Shown: positions 28,607 through 42,037 of the stretch, piece after piece
Layout: each line of letters starts with the position of its first letter
How positions within the stretch are numbered: the stretch's first letter is position 1
From: Ooceraea biroi
Lineage: Eukaryota > Arthropoda > Insecta > Hymenoptera > Formicidae
NCBI RefSeq assembly: GCF_003672135.1
Contig: NC_039509.1
Coordinates: 4,588,001 to 4,652,000, forward strand
Length of the DNA: 64,000 nt
Direction of reading: 5' to 3'
The notes under the pieces: generated by a model
The model's input: only the letters and a program-made list of their open reading frames with translations
The model's database searches: none
What the model was told of the DNA's origin: nothing
Made by a program: the position numbers and the translations under genes

Positions 28607-28636
28607 ATTTCAGGTATCTGGATAGATACCTGGGAT
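28607..28636. repeat. 13-bp stem hairpin
   Basis: CAGGTATCT (28611-28619) pairs perfectly with AGATACCTG (28624-28632) around a GGAT loop. Four further pairs (two G-U) extend the stem to 28607-28636 on the + strand RNA. Confidence 0.75.
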
Positions 28637-29548
28637 AAAATAAAGTACTACGTTTTCAGAATTTTTCCGTTTCCGTCGAATTATTCCATATCTACGACCA
28701 CTTTTTCAGCGATAATGGGAAAACGTGAACGTATTATATCTACTGCCATACCCATTTCAATGGTCCTCGAGAGAGTCGATTATGCCATTCGAACGCAAGA
28801 CGTTCTTCTACCGTACCTGCACGATTGCTGTAAATGTCTACATTTTACGTCCCAGAAGTCTTACCGACGTTTGTGTAGAAAAAAGCGCAGAGGGTTGTAC
28901 GAGGGGGTTAACCGCAGACTGGTGACACCGGTCGGGATATAGTATTATACTTGGCGTTTTCTCTCGTTCGACATTCCGCGTCTCCAACTCTCTCGCTCTG
29001 CTGCCAGCAACCTCGGAGCCAATATTCTCAGCAGCAACGGTGGTTGCGGCGATGGCCATCGCTGGCTAAGGTTACTACCGTCGTTATTCGTTTTTGCCAC
29101 TTGTTACAGCGACGACGTCCATAGCAGACGAATGATCGCCGTGCGATTGCCTCGCGATCGCGATCGCCGGTAACGACCGATACGTGACCGCGGAGGATTC
29201 GTTCTCGCTATATTTCACTAAACGCTGTCGGTTTTTACCTCGGTCTCGTGCAACAGAGCCCGATCTTGCCTCGAAAACTCCGCGAAATAAAAATTCGAAA
29301 AGGCGAACCTCCGTTTCATCCGTGATTTCGAGTGACGCCGGCGTTTACCGTATTTCAGATGCGTTATTACAGGAGAGTGCCCGGTTACACCGTCGCTTTC
29401 GTTCGTTTTATTTCCGTAGGAATTCCGTTATACACGATGCGCGCGCCCGTAAGCTTTTGCATATTCGCATTCCTACTCGCCTTAGACGATCTCGTCGCAA
29501 CGCTTCCTCACGGTGCATACGCGCAAACGAGTTGTACGTGCATAAATG

Positions 29549-29554
<6 letters not shown>

Positions 29555-29588
<34 letters not shown>
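29555..29588. repeat. (CT)17 microsatellite
   Basis: Thirty-four bases of perfect CT. It explains the Ser/Leu and Arg/Glu-rich chance frames on both strands here. Confidence 0.9.
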
Positions 29589-29592
<4 letters not shown>

Positions 29593-31224
29593 CTTTTTCT
29601 CGAGAGCAACAACGATCGTTGCAATCGACTGTCACCAGAACGCAGCACGCTATGGCAACGACGACGACATGCGAATGGTTTCAATTCAGCTGGCATACCA
29701 TTCGAGTGTATGCTATAATTATCTCATAATCATATTTTCTTCTCTCGCCCAAAAACTGAAATAATTATCTAGAAAGCTCTAATTGGATGAGAATAATATT
29801 TCAGCTGTTTACCGTTCCTTTATTTGTTCTCCATTCTCTCGCGCACGTACGCCACGAACAAATATCTTTTCAATTCCGCGAAAACTTAAACAAAGATCAG
29901 AGGAGAGTAACGTCGCGATGCCGAGCTCGTCGAGCACGCCGCGATCGATGAAAATGTATTTTCTAAAGCGGAACGGTTCCTCTCGAGAGCGCTTTCGTCA
30001 CGCCCGAAAGGGCTGTGCAAACGGTTTAACGGAGTGACGCCATAAGAGTGTGACTTAGCGCCGCGACGCCTCGAAAGAAAAGAAGGACGAAGAAGTAGAG
30101 AGCGAGCCGAGAGAAGCGAGACGAAGGGAATCACGACGCGGAGGGCGCGGGGTGTGATGGGGAAGGGGTGCACTCTCTCGTAACGTGCCGATGGAATGAC
30201 AAGCAGCGGCGGTTGAATCTTTAATCTCTCGCGACGCGAGATATTAAAGTTTCTCGAGGGCTCGGCAACTACTTGGCCCGTGCCACGCTGAAATGGGGTT
30301 TAAGCCCGATAGACAGCCGGGGCTTTCCACGGGGTGATATCGATGGTCGCCTTTTAATGCATAAATAAAAAGAGCAGCGCGCGATGGCGCGCTTATTACC
30401 CCCTGCCATCGGGGTTCGACGATTTTCCCGCTCGTGTGTATACTTATCTACTCACTCTGTAGACTTCAACTACTTATCAAGACGAAGTAGAGACCCTTAT
30501 TACGCTCGTTACGATCGAGGATTCCAAATGGAGTTTGCGTGCATGATCTCGCCATGATAGGCTCTTCAATAAGACGGTCCACTGAAAAAAGGATGCGCTA
30601 CACAGAAGCAGCATGCGGATTGAATTAAAGACTAGGAAAATGTATCGCGTAAACATCTGTTTCTGTCAATGACACCGAATATTTGTTGATGCTATATTTC
30701 TATGCATCTGCTACATGCTTTTAAAGCGAATATTGGAAAAATATAATTTGTTTGATTTCGTGATATCGAATTGTGAAGTAACATCAGACTGCTCATATCC
30801 TTAAATTTCATTATTATCACATAAGGAAGAACGAGTGGATATCTCGCCCATCGTACGTAACGATAATTTCCATGAAAGGCAGACGATCGTTCCATGGAAT
30901 GTAAGCAATCCATGTTCAACCATCGAGTTCTTCCCATCTTTCGTATTGTGCGTTTGGTACTTTTACGCGCGCGTGTGCCTCAAGTTTGGTTCACACACGA
31001 GTCTATTTTACGTATTATATATTTGTATAAATAATTTTATTGAAGGAACGAGAGATTACAAATTTCTGTTAAAACATTGACGAATCGATACTGGTCATCA
31101 TGCTTACGCAATACTCCACTACCATTTAAACTTTAGCAACTCTGGTAAGAAAATCACACACTACTTCTCTCGAAATTAACACAGTTTTTCCACGTTCAGT
31201 AACGAATGCCCGCCGTTTCCGTTT

Positions 31225-31892
31225 TCACACGATGTGCTTCACACTTTGCGCTCCCTTCATCGCCACCTTTATCGAAATATTTAGCTGGATCTCACCTTGC
31301 GTGAAAAAATGGTCGAGCGATAACGCGATAAGGCGCGTGGGACCGCGTCGAAATTCACAAGGCCCGCGTTTCACAGGGGCCCCAGGTTGTTCGCCATTGC
31401 TCGTTGTGAGCGGGCCTGTACGTTCCCCACGTTTTACTGTCCTTGTGTCGACAGTCAAGGTCATGGTCGTCCACACGCCCGTTGCCCCCTCGGCTCTCCG
31501 GCATCCAATGGGAATCGCGTATCCCATAAACGGCCACGTGCTGCCCAGCTCGTTGCAGTTGCTGCCGCTGGTGCTGGTACCTCGGCACGATTCCACGACG
31601 ATTCGATTCCACGACGAATGTGTGCAACTGGTTTCCCTGGTTCTGGGCCGGTGCACGCCTTGCTCGTTGTTTACGCGCGAGCGTGCGTAAACCCTTCTGC
31701 TGCACTCTGGAAATCCAGCGTCAGGGACATTTCCACGGATGCACACCCGTGGGTTCCCATGGTCCCGCCATGGAGCGTGTCATGATGCACGAAGCTCGTG
31801 CGTTCGCTCTGTGCTCCACACCGGACATGATTATCGCGCCAGAGATAAAGCGCAGACCGGGTGAGTACGCAAGGGCGTGACGTGATGGGCAT
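31225..31892. other. ORF-dense GC-rich block, coding status unresolved
   Basis: Long open frames overlap here in five frames: + 31232-31690, 31387-31785 and 31620-31880; - 31225-31746 and 31355-31705. Two - frames have codons that look used, namely one rich in Gln/His (QHQRQQLQRAGQHVAVYG) and one rich in Gly/Thr/Ser. On the + strand the frame reaching 31860 ends at CGG|GTGAGTACG, a strong donor, after AFALCSTPDMIIAPEIKRRP. I recognise no domain in any of them. It could be an alternative or nested exon, a decayed insertion or a conserved non-coding island. Its sequence texture clearly differs from the flanks, but no function is assigned. Confidence 0.35.
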
Positions 31893-34800
31893 GACGAAGA
31901 TTTGATCGCGTTCTCGCTCGCGATGCCCCGAAGTACGTGAAATATGTAGAAAGGAGGGGCTACGGAGACGCTGCTATCTTTTACATCGCGACCCACGAGC
32001 CCGACATCGAAACTCACAATCTGACATCGAATTTCTTAATCGAGGACGATTGCCGGGACACCTGCACCCCGTATGCGTGTTTTACGCCGGCCAGATCATT
32101 ACCGGCGCGCTATTAACGCAGCCGTAAATCCGCTATTACGAGCGCGCTACGAAAAGAACGGGAAGTTCGGCGTTTCTCACTGTCGCAGTAATGAAGCCGA
32201 ATGCATTACGCCGAATGGCTCAATCGACGTTAGGGGAAGATAAACCCTCGATTCTCGAGACCGCGCCGTTGAACGAACGAACGACGAGGCGATTCGTCTC
32301 GGTGATATCCGGCTACGCGCGACGTAATAACGTCGCAGGCACTTAAGACAACCGGCCAATAGCCGGCGATTTGTCTCGCGTTAAATGACTTCCGATTTAC
32401 GTCGTCCACGTTCGTAACTTGCGCGCTTCCTCCTCGTGAGCAACGATAATCGAGCTCCGATCAAACGGAACTTTTTGCGATCAGAGTCCCGCCTGAGCGA
32501 TGCCTCTTGGTGACTTCAATAATGGTTTATCCCCGAGAAATCCGGACGAGAAGCAAATCTGTTTGTCAAATGGCAGCTATTTAAGCATCTTACGATCTGA
32601 ATTCGAGAGGCGCAGCGGAAGTTTACCAGTCGGGAAACGTACATACTCGGATCCGATCGGATTGGATGCGAGTCGATCACGAGTATCATCGCCGTCGGTC
32701 TTGACAGCTTATCTGTCCTCCTACGAGAACGATAAGGCACGATCGAAGAAACGGCAGCTTTTCCGAAGCCAAGGTCGGTTCGCCAAAAGCTAGGAGGGTG
32801 GTCGCCGCGATGCATACGTAGACGTGCCCTCCACGACGATCACCGAGTCGGATCTCTCGCGTATCCGTTCTCACGAGAGAGCCGACTACTGACACTCGAT
32901 CGCGCTCCTGGAATCTCGCGTGAAGAGTGTCGGATGCACGCGAACACCGCGGTCTAACTCTAACACGCCACGTCCACGGCAAGCCGCCACGCTAATCTGC
33001 TATGCGTGACGCGATACCGAAACCGCCGCTCTTTTGCGAGCGGTTCTCGCTCGCAGCTTGGTTGCGGGATGTTACTCGGGTCGCTCGACTCGAGTCAAGT
33101 TGCGATTCCAGAGAAATGCCAAGCATTGCTATTGAAGGGTTCAGAGAAAAGAAACGCTTGCCAGGTCTTTGCCTGCGTATTCTCTTTCTCTAATTTGCGG
33201 ATGCGATGCCGTGCAATCGCGCGAATGCAAATTTTCTGCAAAATTCCTGGAACAAGTTAATATATCGAGGGGTAACATTCAGAGTCAGTCTCACCACTTT
33301 CACGTAACTGGCAAAATGTAACCTCGTGACTAGATAAACATAGTCAAAGATTCCTGTTCATCAGGTAGATTCAAGCATCTAGATCAAAGCGAAACCACGG
33401 TCCCAAAAAATCGCGATAAGGCTAATGACTGGCCGTGAATGCACAAAGTGACCTTGGCCTTGGCCGTGAACCAGCTTGGTGGATTGCGAGCCGCCGGCGT
33501 CGCTGTCGCGGTGGCGTCGGCTTATCTGCTCAAACATCGGATCTGGAGCGCACTAACTAATTACCGGCTTTTCCATGAGTCTAGCCGAGACCAGTAATTG
33601 CATACCCGTCGCGCTATCGACGTTGATTCTCCCCCGGGAATGCCGGCCATCACCCGCGGTTGTGCTCGGATCCCGGGTGTCAGGTGCACGCTCGTCCGCG
33701 TCACTCGGACTCGGTTTTCTCTCGGGTTTTCTCTGGTCTTCCTTTTGTAAATCTATGGAGTCCGTTTCACGCGACCTTCGCAAACGCGTTTGCTTCGTGG
33801 AATCGTCAGAAGCGTATCGCTCACGTTATTATCCCTGATTATTATTCAGAGCCTGCTGTTTATTCTGCTGTTCGCGTCCGTCATGTCGTATTTTGTTTCA
33901 CACGTGGCGTACTTTCTCTCTTTTAGCAAAAACATTATGCATATTTAGTATGCGCTAAATATTTTATGAGGATACGTATATACTCTGCGAGGCTGAATAT
34001 ACAATTGATTAACAGAATTCCATAGGAGATTGAGTTGAAAGGAGTAGCGGGATGGATGGCGTGAAGCAATCGTGTTCATCCTGCGACTTAATCTGCACTT
34101 TGTGCACTATTCATCGTTGCAATCCCAAGAAATGCGATATTGTTATTCTCGCCTGGATCTAAGCCGATCTTTATATTATCGTTCTTTGTTTCTTTTTGCC
34201 GAAGGGGTTTGTGCCGTTGTGTCACAACGTCACAATCCTTTCTTTTGTCGTTTTCAAGTATCGCTTTCAAGCTTCACGTTGACCGTATTTCCGTATATAA
34301 AAATGAATATATTTCTCTGGAAATAACAGATCTGGATATTCTCAAGATATTTTTCGAATATCAGAAGAAATATCTTTGCGTCAGAAAAATAAGCCGTAGA
34401 CGAGGGAGTGGACGATTTAAATATTTTAAATGAATAATTCGCACGCTGCAGTTTTGAAAAAGTAGCAGAACGTGTAATACGATGCTGTTTCGTGAGACGT
34501 TGTCGGGAAACGTTGTGCGCCGGACGGATTATCCGCAGCAAATTTGTCCATAACTAGAGAAGTATCACTGGAGAAATCCCATAAACCAGCGATTCGGCAC
34601 CTTCGGATATCTGTCGATCCAATGTGCATCTCCAAATCCGACAGAAGGTACACGTCTGACTCATTTATAGTGCATTGCCGCTCCGATTACGCGAGTCTTC
34701 GCGTTTAAGAGCATTAAAATTATAGTTTCCGCGCAGCTATATTAGATAATGAGAAAGGTGGAATTCCTCCCAGTTTTCTTCGGTATACTACATATCGAGA

Positions 34801-36341
34801 TAAGCGAGATTGTTCTTGAAGTACGCTGAACAATTTTATGTAATATTTTATCGCTTTGTGCAGCGTCTCCGAGAAATCGATTTCATGAAAATCGTGGGAT
34901 TCTGACATTTCAGTAATGAATACGGATAATGAGTTGCTTGATTGCATCAGTATCTGCGGCGTGCAGTACTTAATACCAAAGTAATCAATCTAGAAACTTA
35001 GGTTCTTTCAAATTTATCATATTATTTAAAAGTGCATGTTATGTATCTTTATCGAATAAAACGGCGCCAATATTAATGGTCATCTAAATATGTGGAATTT
35101 GAAGGTTTTATTACGATGAATCTCATTCATATAAAAATTAAAAGAAACCATTAAAATAGCGCGTGTAAGGCAAATCTTCAATTTATTAGATAAAAATGAA
35201 AGTCACGTGCTATATTCTCAGAGCAACGTTTAACATAATTGAGACATTCCTTATACAATACCAAGTTCACACATGAGAGATACCGGATACCTTCTTATTG
35301 TCATGTGGACGAGACAATGAAGAGCACAAAGCTGAGCACGTCTTTCTGAAAACTCGCCGAGCGCTTCCAATCAGAGAAACAACGTTTTCACACATTTCGC
35401 TCCAGCGAAATGACACGAGGTGGTGTGCTGCAATACGAGCGCAACTCGAGGGCCGTTAATATCGATTTATCGAGAACGTACGCATACCTCACCTCCTCTC
35501 TCGCACGCAGGCATTCCCACGCGCATTCTTGCCGGCTACATTTTGCAGCGGGCGGACTCGCGGACGAGGAGTATGTTGAACCATGGCAAAGTTGTTACGT
35601 GAACGTTATGTATTTATGCTAATGAACTCTCGGGCACGATCGCGCGAGTCTCTCCGTTCCGCCCGCGCGGAATCGCCTACGACACGTTTCGATCGCGCGA
35701 CTTCCGCCGCAAGCGGGTCGAGGCGAATATATCGATTCTCTCGCATCAACTTACCCGATCGCGAGATCAGCTTCCGATTTTTGCACAAATATTCGTTATC
35801 GGCTTTGCTCGCTCGATTGGAGTGCAAGCTCAAGTTTTGCTCGTACGACGACTGATACGGCTGAAATGCGCGAGCGGACGCTCGTTCGTGTCACTCGGAA
35901 CGTATTTATACGTTTGGAGAACGTTCGCACGATTCCTGCTGGAAAATGCAGGTTCGTGACTTGCGTGATTGCCAATTGGAAATGTTTCTTGCAGTCAGCG
36001 TTCTTGAACAGTTGCTTTACTTTTCGCTTTTCGGCGGCGTTATGCTAATTTCCTTTTTTCTTTCTGTTACAGGTACGTGCAAGAAGTCTTGTCGCACTCT
36101 CACGAGTTAATCAGCTGGAACCGTAAGAATAATCCTTATTTTCCTTATTGCCGGGTAGCATCAGGTTGCAAGAACAGTCACTACGTTATTATAAATTTAA
36201 CAAAGTTGTGATGGTACACAAGCATGTGTGTATTTTTCACATGTTTTTATATACATAAATGTACGAGAACAAATGAGCTTTATTATACTGTTGAATTCAG
36301 ATCTGTTTTCAACAACGTAATAAAACAATACATTATTCTCT

Positions 36342-36456
36342 GATGGTACCAAGGCTGCATTCGGGTGATGTTTCCGAACGCAGCCCAAGTAAAATATCAA
36401 AGGGGATGATTCTACCCCAGGTTAGAATTCGCTTTGGTATCCTACTTGGTACCATC
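36342..36456. mobile_element. Nested inverted-repeat element, MITE-like or structured RNA
   Basis: Outer 12-bp inverted repeats, GATGGTACCAAG (36342-36353) and CTTGGTACCATC (36445-36456), bracket 91 bases. Inside, GGCTGCATTCGG (36353-36364) pairs with CCGAACGCAGCC (36374-36385) with one mismatch and a 9-base loop. A second short hairpin GGGG..CCCC lies near 36399-36416. The overall plan is a closed stem with internal arms. No coding capacity and no clear target-site duplication are visible. It is either a short non-autonomous transposon or a structured RNA. Confidence 0.45.
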
Positions 36457-37220
36457 GCAAGTATAGTGGATACAGAAATGAAAAAAGGATACAAACGCAA
36501 GCACAGTTTCACAAGCAAATTAATCACGAGCGGCGCGCATAAATAAAACTGCTAACGTAATTATACCTTATTATCTTAAAACGATGCTATCTTTTGCGTT
36601 GACTGTCTCGCCGAGCTCGCGCAACACGATCGCGTTTTAAACGGAATAACTGCAAAGATTTTTCTAAAGGGAATAATTGCAGTAGCGCGTACGATCGCTC
36701 ACTTTTAAAATATGCCATCTTTCATTAAGAGATTGAGGCCCTTCTGGGACAATTGAAATTAACTCGCGCGACAAGCGCGAGCCATCCGCCCATCTTGGGA
36801 GCGATAATACATCCGCTCATCCCGACGCGGTGACAATGTCGTCTCGTCGTGCGTACCAGGAGGCTGCAATAAACGTTTTTAATCACGTTAGAGCGCTTTG
36901 AGACCGCGGTATAAAAAGAAACGTGGGACGAGACGCGAGTAGTTTCGCGGAAAACGTATTTTCGTTGCCGCGCGCGGAAAAGCAGCGCGCCGGCGACCGG
37001 CGGCGTCTGGCGCCGTGACGCTTCGCCGCAATGCGCCGTGACGGACGAACAAATGCGACCGATTTATAATTCTCCGACGGTGACGGCTTACGAGCAAACG
37101 AACAAGAGAGAGGGCGAGCGAGCGTACGCCGGCGAGAGACGAGATTCCGCTCGCGGAACGTAATATACGCGCGGCATATTGAAACGTCGATTAAGCCTGA
37201 GATTTTCAGCGGTGCGCGAA

Positions 37221-37246
37221 ATCGCGAGATCGCGAGATCGCGAGAT
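37221..37246. repeat. Tandem repeat of ATCGCGAG, three copies
   Basis: Three exact 8-bp units and a two-base start of a fourth. Confidence 0.85.
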
Positions 37247-39250
37247 ACGTATACGATCGGTAATAACCACATGCGACCTGGAGTAATTATACGTTTCTGA
37301 GAATACAGATAACGGGCGACGACGCGCGTCAATCTTCATTGCTCCGATTGCAACTGGAAGCGCGAATTAAGGCAGAAAGGATTCGCTCAATCATCGATAC
37401 GCACTGCTATTTTCTTGCACGCTGCGCGAATGCGCGATGCAAAATGCGCGAGAGGAACGCTGCCGCCACGAATTGTCTCATTTCTCTCGTTTCTGTAAAA
37501 GAATCTCATATTGCTTCAGTAAAACTTTAACAAAATCGCAAAGTATGATTTTACTCGCAATATCGTGCGTCTTGAAACAACCGCGACAGGTTTCCTTGCG
37601 ATGCTCGTTAATTAAAATCGCGTTTGGCACACGTGGAGTCCTAATTATCGTCCCGTTAAACCGGAGAGGTCGGTCACGATCGCGTTTTATCGCGCGTTAC
37701 GTCGCAATTTCATCACCGTAAACGAAAGCGGACACTAGTCGCCTTTCAACGTGTCCGGTCCAACGATTCGCCCTGGCCGGTTGTCGTGGGGCCGGCTCGA
37801 ATTTCTGGCATCTCCGGTTTCATCTTCGGGACGCCAGCGGAGCCGCTTACTTAGCATATACCGCGCGCGGCCACAAAGGGTTCCTTTCTAGGAAGGCGCT
37901 TCGAAAACGGCCGAGGTCTACCTTTTTATTTCGTCCGTGTACGGCAAAGATGACCCGATCCCGCTTCCTCGTTACCTCATCGCCGGCAATTCTAATTAGC
38001 CACCGCCTCGCATTGCAGATCCACGAATCGCCCGCAAAATACATAATCTCGTATTGCGACATTGGGCGCAACAGGGAAAAATGAAGGAACAAAGAGATCG
38101 AGGGAAGGAGAAAAACAAAAAGGAGAGTTCTGGGTTCAATTCGTAATGGAAGAAACGAAAAAGTGTTAATATTGATTAAAGTTAATAAAGAAGTGGCAAA
38201 AAGTTTTTATTAGGATATCCAAGAAAACTCGATAATTGTGTTAGTATATGCGGTTATAAAAAAATACCGCAAAGAGATGTCACTCTAGCTACTTGCGTTA
38301 GACAAGACGAACGTTACGTAAGAATTACATTACGACACAAAGATTGACGATTAATTGTTTATCGAGAAAACTTTGCAAAACTTAATTTCACGCGCTGTGC
38401 GTTTTTACGCCAGGAACGCTTCCGCGTGCGATTTGTAGCGCTTTTATAAATGGCATAATTATGATATAATAATAACAGCGACTACACTGGAGCGACAACG
38501 GGAATGGCAACGCGGCGTTTTGCCGGTGACTCATTGACGCCGTTTTGCCAGCTCGAAAATTTTGTTTTCTTACGTAATTAAATCGCACAAAACGCACGTC
38601 ACGATAATGGCAATTAATTACCGACAGTCTAGGCCACCGTATCGTCTCCCGGAAGAAAATTACGTATACACAGAAGCCAAAGTAAATAAGACACGTTATT
38701 AACTTTATGATCATTACGGCGCTTAGCAAAATGTTACGAGGAAAACTTTAATTTTATAATGCAAATACAATTACATTAATGGAAATTATTTCAATTACAG
38801 TACAGAAAATTATGTTAAGTGAAAAATATAATGAGAAAGCTGTATCGTAAAGGTACCGTAAAGTGAATTACCGCAGTCGCCGGAATTACCGATATAACGT
38901 GAATTCCGATACGATGCATCAATTATTTTGACGGCTGATATCTTACGTGATACCGTCGGCGTCGTGATGATATCTTTTGATTTCGTTCCCATTCAACGTC
39001 CGTTATCGCGATGGCAATTTGTAGCGCGAAGAGGACAGCAAGGTAGAGGGATTCACTGGTGCAAACGAGAACAATGGAGCGTACAGCAACGCGATAGCAG
39101 GGAATTCCTGTTGAATTCGCGCGCGGAATCGTAAACGATCGTGCGAGTGCAGCCGAATGAGGGCCAGTTCGGGTAGGCTGCACTCTCCCGTTCTCTCTTT
39201 TTCTTTCTCTCTCAGCTCGTCGATGCATCGGCTCGTCCGTGCTTTGGAAT

Positions 39251-39273
39251 GCCGCCGCCGCCGCCGCCGCCGT
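39251..39273. repeat. (GCC)7 triplet run
   Basis: About seven GCC units. It gives an alanine run in a - strand frame that has no other sign of coding. Confidence 0.85.
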
Positions 39274-42037
39274 CGTTGCAACAAGAAGAAAGCGATTCGA
39301 TTCCATCGCCAAGGCGGCGGGGCGACCCTCAACGAGAAAGTTCTCGTGGGCCGAAGAAGGAAAGACTCGGCTGAGGAGAGCCCGGGCCCTTGAGGGAACT
39401 CGCGAGGAGAAGAGGGAGAAAGTGTGAAAGGGAGCGAGCGTAAAGGGACGGTAGGGAAGGCGAGGGAAGAGCAGGCTATCATGTAGTGGTGGTTGTAGTA
39501 GTAACCAGTCGTAGAATGCCACGGCGCCTACCTAATGCGTTGCGTGCAACGACAACGACGTAGAAATCGACGTCGCATCGAGAGAGACCAGTTTTTCCAC
39601 AACGCACATACATCAGCATATTTTTTTATATATATGAAAGAAACAAAATAATGATTAACGTGAGCTTCATTTTGAAACTGGAAATACTTGAAGATCTGCA
39701 TTTAAAGGAATTTTAGAGAGATGGATAATAAATAAAAAGGCATGTTTGCTTTTACCACATGTGGCCCAGTAAATTATTTGAAGGTAGTTGTGACCCTGCT
39801 TCACGCAAACGAGTTCAGCAGGTGGGGTCACGAATCCAGACACGCGATCGTGCGTTGCAACGAATTTTCCTCTCTTTCGATCGCCAGCTGCTAGCATTAT
39901 TCTCGCCCTTCTCATCTTATACTTCTACATCGATCATGGATATCGTCACCCTATGCAGACACGGCCGCAGCTGTCGTATCTAAAACATTTACGTCATGTA
40001 GGAAGTGTAGGACGGACTAGATTTCTTTCGTGCTGTAATATATTAATCCATTTAGTATAATATTATTGTCCAATTAATACAATTACATTACAATCCCAAA
40101 ACGAAAAATCTATGTTACATTTCTAGATTAGAATTTCACACTATTCACACTGTTCAATTAACTAAAAGTTGTTTAATATTTCAAAGTTTCGAATTTTACA
40201 TTTAAATCAGAAATATCTCTAAATTGCAACTGTTGTTGATCCCAAAATCGGATAAACGGAGGATAAAGTTTTCGACTGTTCGAGAAAGAGAGGAAGGTTG
40301 TCTCACACGCTGTGTAAATCGTTATATCTGCGAGAAACGGCGATGCCGAGAGAGACGAGCGACCTTGGCCTGCGTTGGTCGGCTTTTGCAGAGCGGTTTG
40401 GTTAACGAGATTTCGGCACGTGCGTCGAACTTGGGCTGAGTAGACTGTAGAAACCACGATCGAGAGTCATGGTCTTCCGGCCTGGTAATCAACGCGTCAA
40501 CCTGCTTCAGGAGAGGAGCTCTTTTTATCCCGTTCACCAGAAAGCAAAAGTTGACCGTGGCACGCTCGACCTTTCGCGGCTCAGCTTGACGTGAGAAACG
40601 CGTCGAGTAATTAATACCACGAGTGTGAACGAACTCTCTCGGTTGCCTTTTTATTTCCGCGATGCTTTTACTTCAGAAGACGTTCTCTGTTGAATTGATT
40701 GACATTGCGCAATTCACAGATGAGACCCGTAATTTCGAGTATACCTGCTTAATGATTTGTTTACGCTTCATTGGTTCTCGAAATCTTTTTACCATTCAAA
40801 TTGCAACGACATTCGTATTTACTGCGTATAATTGTTTCGTTAAATTGCAGGCTAGTCCTAAACTAAACGAAAAATCAAGCTTAATCTTTGTTGCAAACCG
40901 AACTGTAATTGTGCAAGAAGAAGAATTCTCTCTTGGAATCGTGCAGATATATCGCTGTACTCGTGGCGAAATTTGTGATTCGTAACCCACGTAAACACGC
41001 TGCTCCAATATGAAAGTGAAATTACTCGTGAGAGACTGCTCGACAAGGTCCTCCAGGTTTTCGTATCGTAAGGCGTATCACAGACGATGAAAATTCTCAA
41101 ATATATTCGTCGCTTGTTTTTTTCTTCTTAGCTTCTGCTATTTAGAGGAAACGGGAAATCTTAAAGAAACTTGCTTGAAACACTCATAAAAGTATTATGC
41201 AAGTGGCAAGTTATGCAATTGTGCGAAGCAGACGAAGCAAACACGCTACAAATAAAAAATGCATTAAAATACACTGTGCAGGCAAAATCGCTCGTATATA
41301 ATATCGATATCGATTGCCTGCGGCCGGCGTCCAATTAGAGCCCCCCAAAAAGAGCATCCCCGCGAGGGATAATCAAGAATATCTTTTTTTTCTTTTTTTT
41401 GCAAAAGAACGTAAGCGCGAGGGGCCGGCTGCTCCCGGGGAAGAGGCCGAGTCAGGGCATCATTCGCGCATTTACGAGCCTACACAGGGCATCTGTTCGT
41501 TAACCACCTGTCGGCAGGTGCGAACCGTACACCCGGCCCCGTTACCCCGCCGCGGTCCGTATCAATCGGCCCTTTTGTTTACGCCAGTTTGTTCCTCGGA
41601 ACAGTTCCCGTTTTACTACGACGTAGTACGCACGACACGCGATTGCCTCCACCGGATGCTATCGGCTCATATGGTCCCCCTCTTTCCTCCCTGACTATGC
41701 AAAACCCTTTAAGCTGGCGGCACGTAAACAGGAAGTCCTCGTCCTTTTCTTCTCCCTGTCTCGTCCACATATCCGAGCAATGTGCCGGATCGAGGGGGAG
41801 CACCTGTAATTGCTCTCGATCTCTTCTGGATTTGTCGTAGAGATTCGTTGTAGATTCTCGAATGTCTCTCACAAAAACTGGATTTGCCTTCTTTTGTACT
41901 GTTAATGTTGCTTTGTACTTAAAATTTTATCTTAAATTAACTTGAGCTTATTGAATACTTGACGACTCGTACGATGCGTACTGTGACTTTAAGATGGAAA
42001 CGCAAGCGCAAAATGAGTTTTTTAATTTGCGTTGCAG

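Larger units (their letters stand above)
26350..31224. other. Non-coding, no gene recognised
   Basis: Nothing here reads as an exon with matching splice sites or a known domain. The stretch holds two inverted repeats (27990-28007 and 28607-28636) and a long (CT)17 microsatellite at 29555-29588. Probable intron of crp. Confidence 0.5.
31893..42037. other. Non-coding, end of the large crp intron
   Basis: No exon is recognisable between this point and the acceptor at 42036-42037. I looked specifically for the AP-4 basic/helix 1/loop exon (RREIANSNERRRMQ..INAGFQ..KLSK followed by a GT donor) and found no match. The stretch contains a nested inverted repeat at 36342-36456, a three-copy 8-bp repeat at 37221-37246 and (GCC)n at 39251-39273. 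Polypyrimidine and AG precede 42038. Confidence 0.6.

Noticed and set aside
30400..30430. GGTTCGA sequence suggesting a tRNA B box
   Set aside because: The TCC that should follow is absent, and no A box or cloverleaf could be drawn around it.
38923..39522. 199-codon - strand frame with an alanine run
   Set aside because: The alanine run comes from (GCC)n; the remainder has no domain and no splice support.
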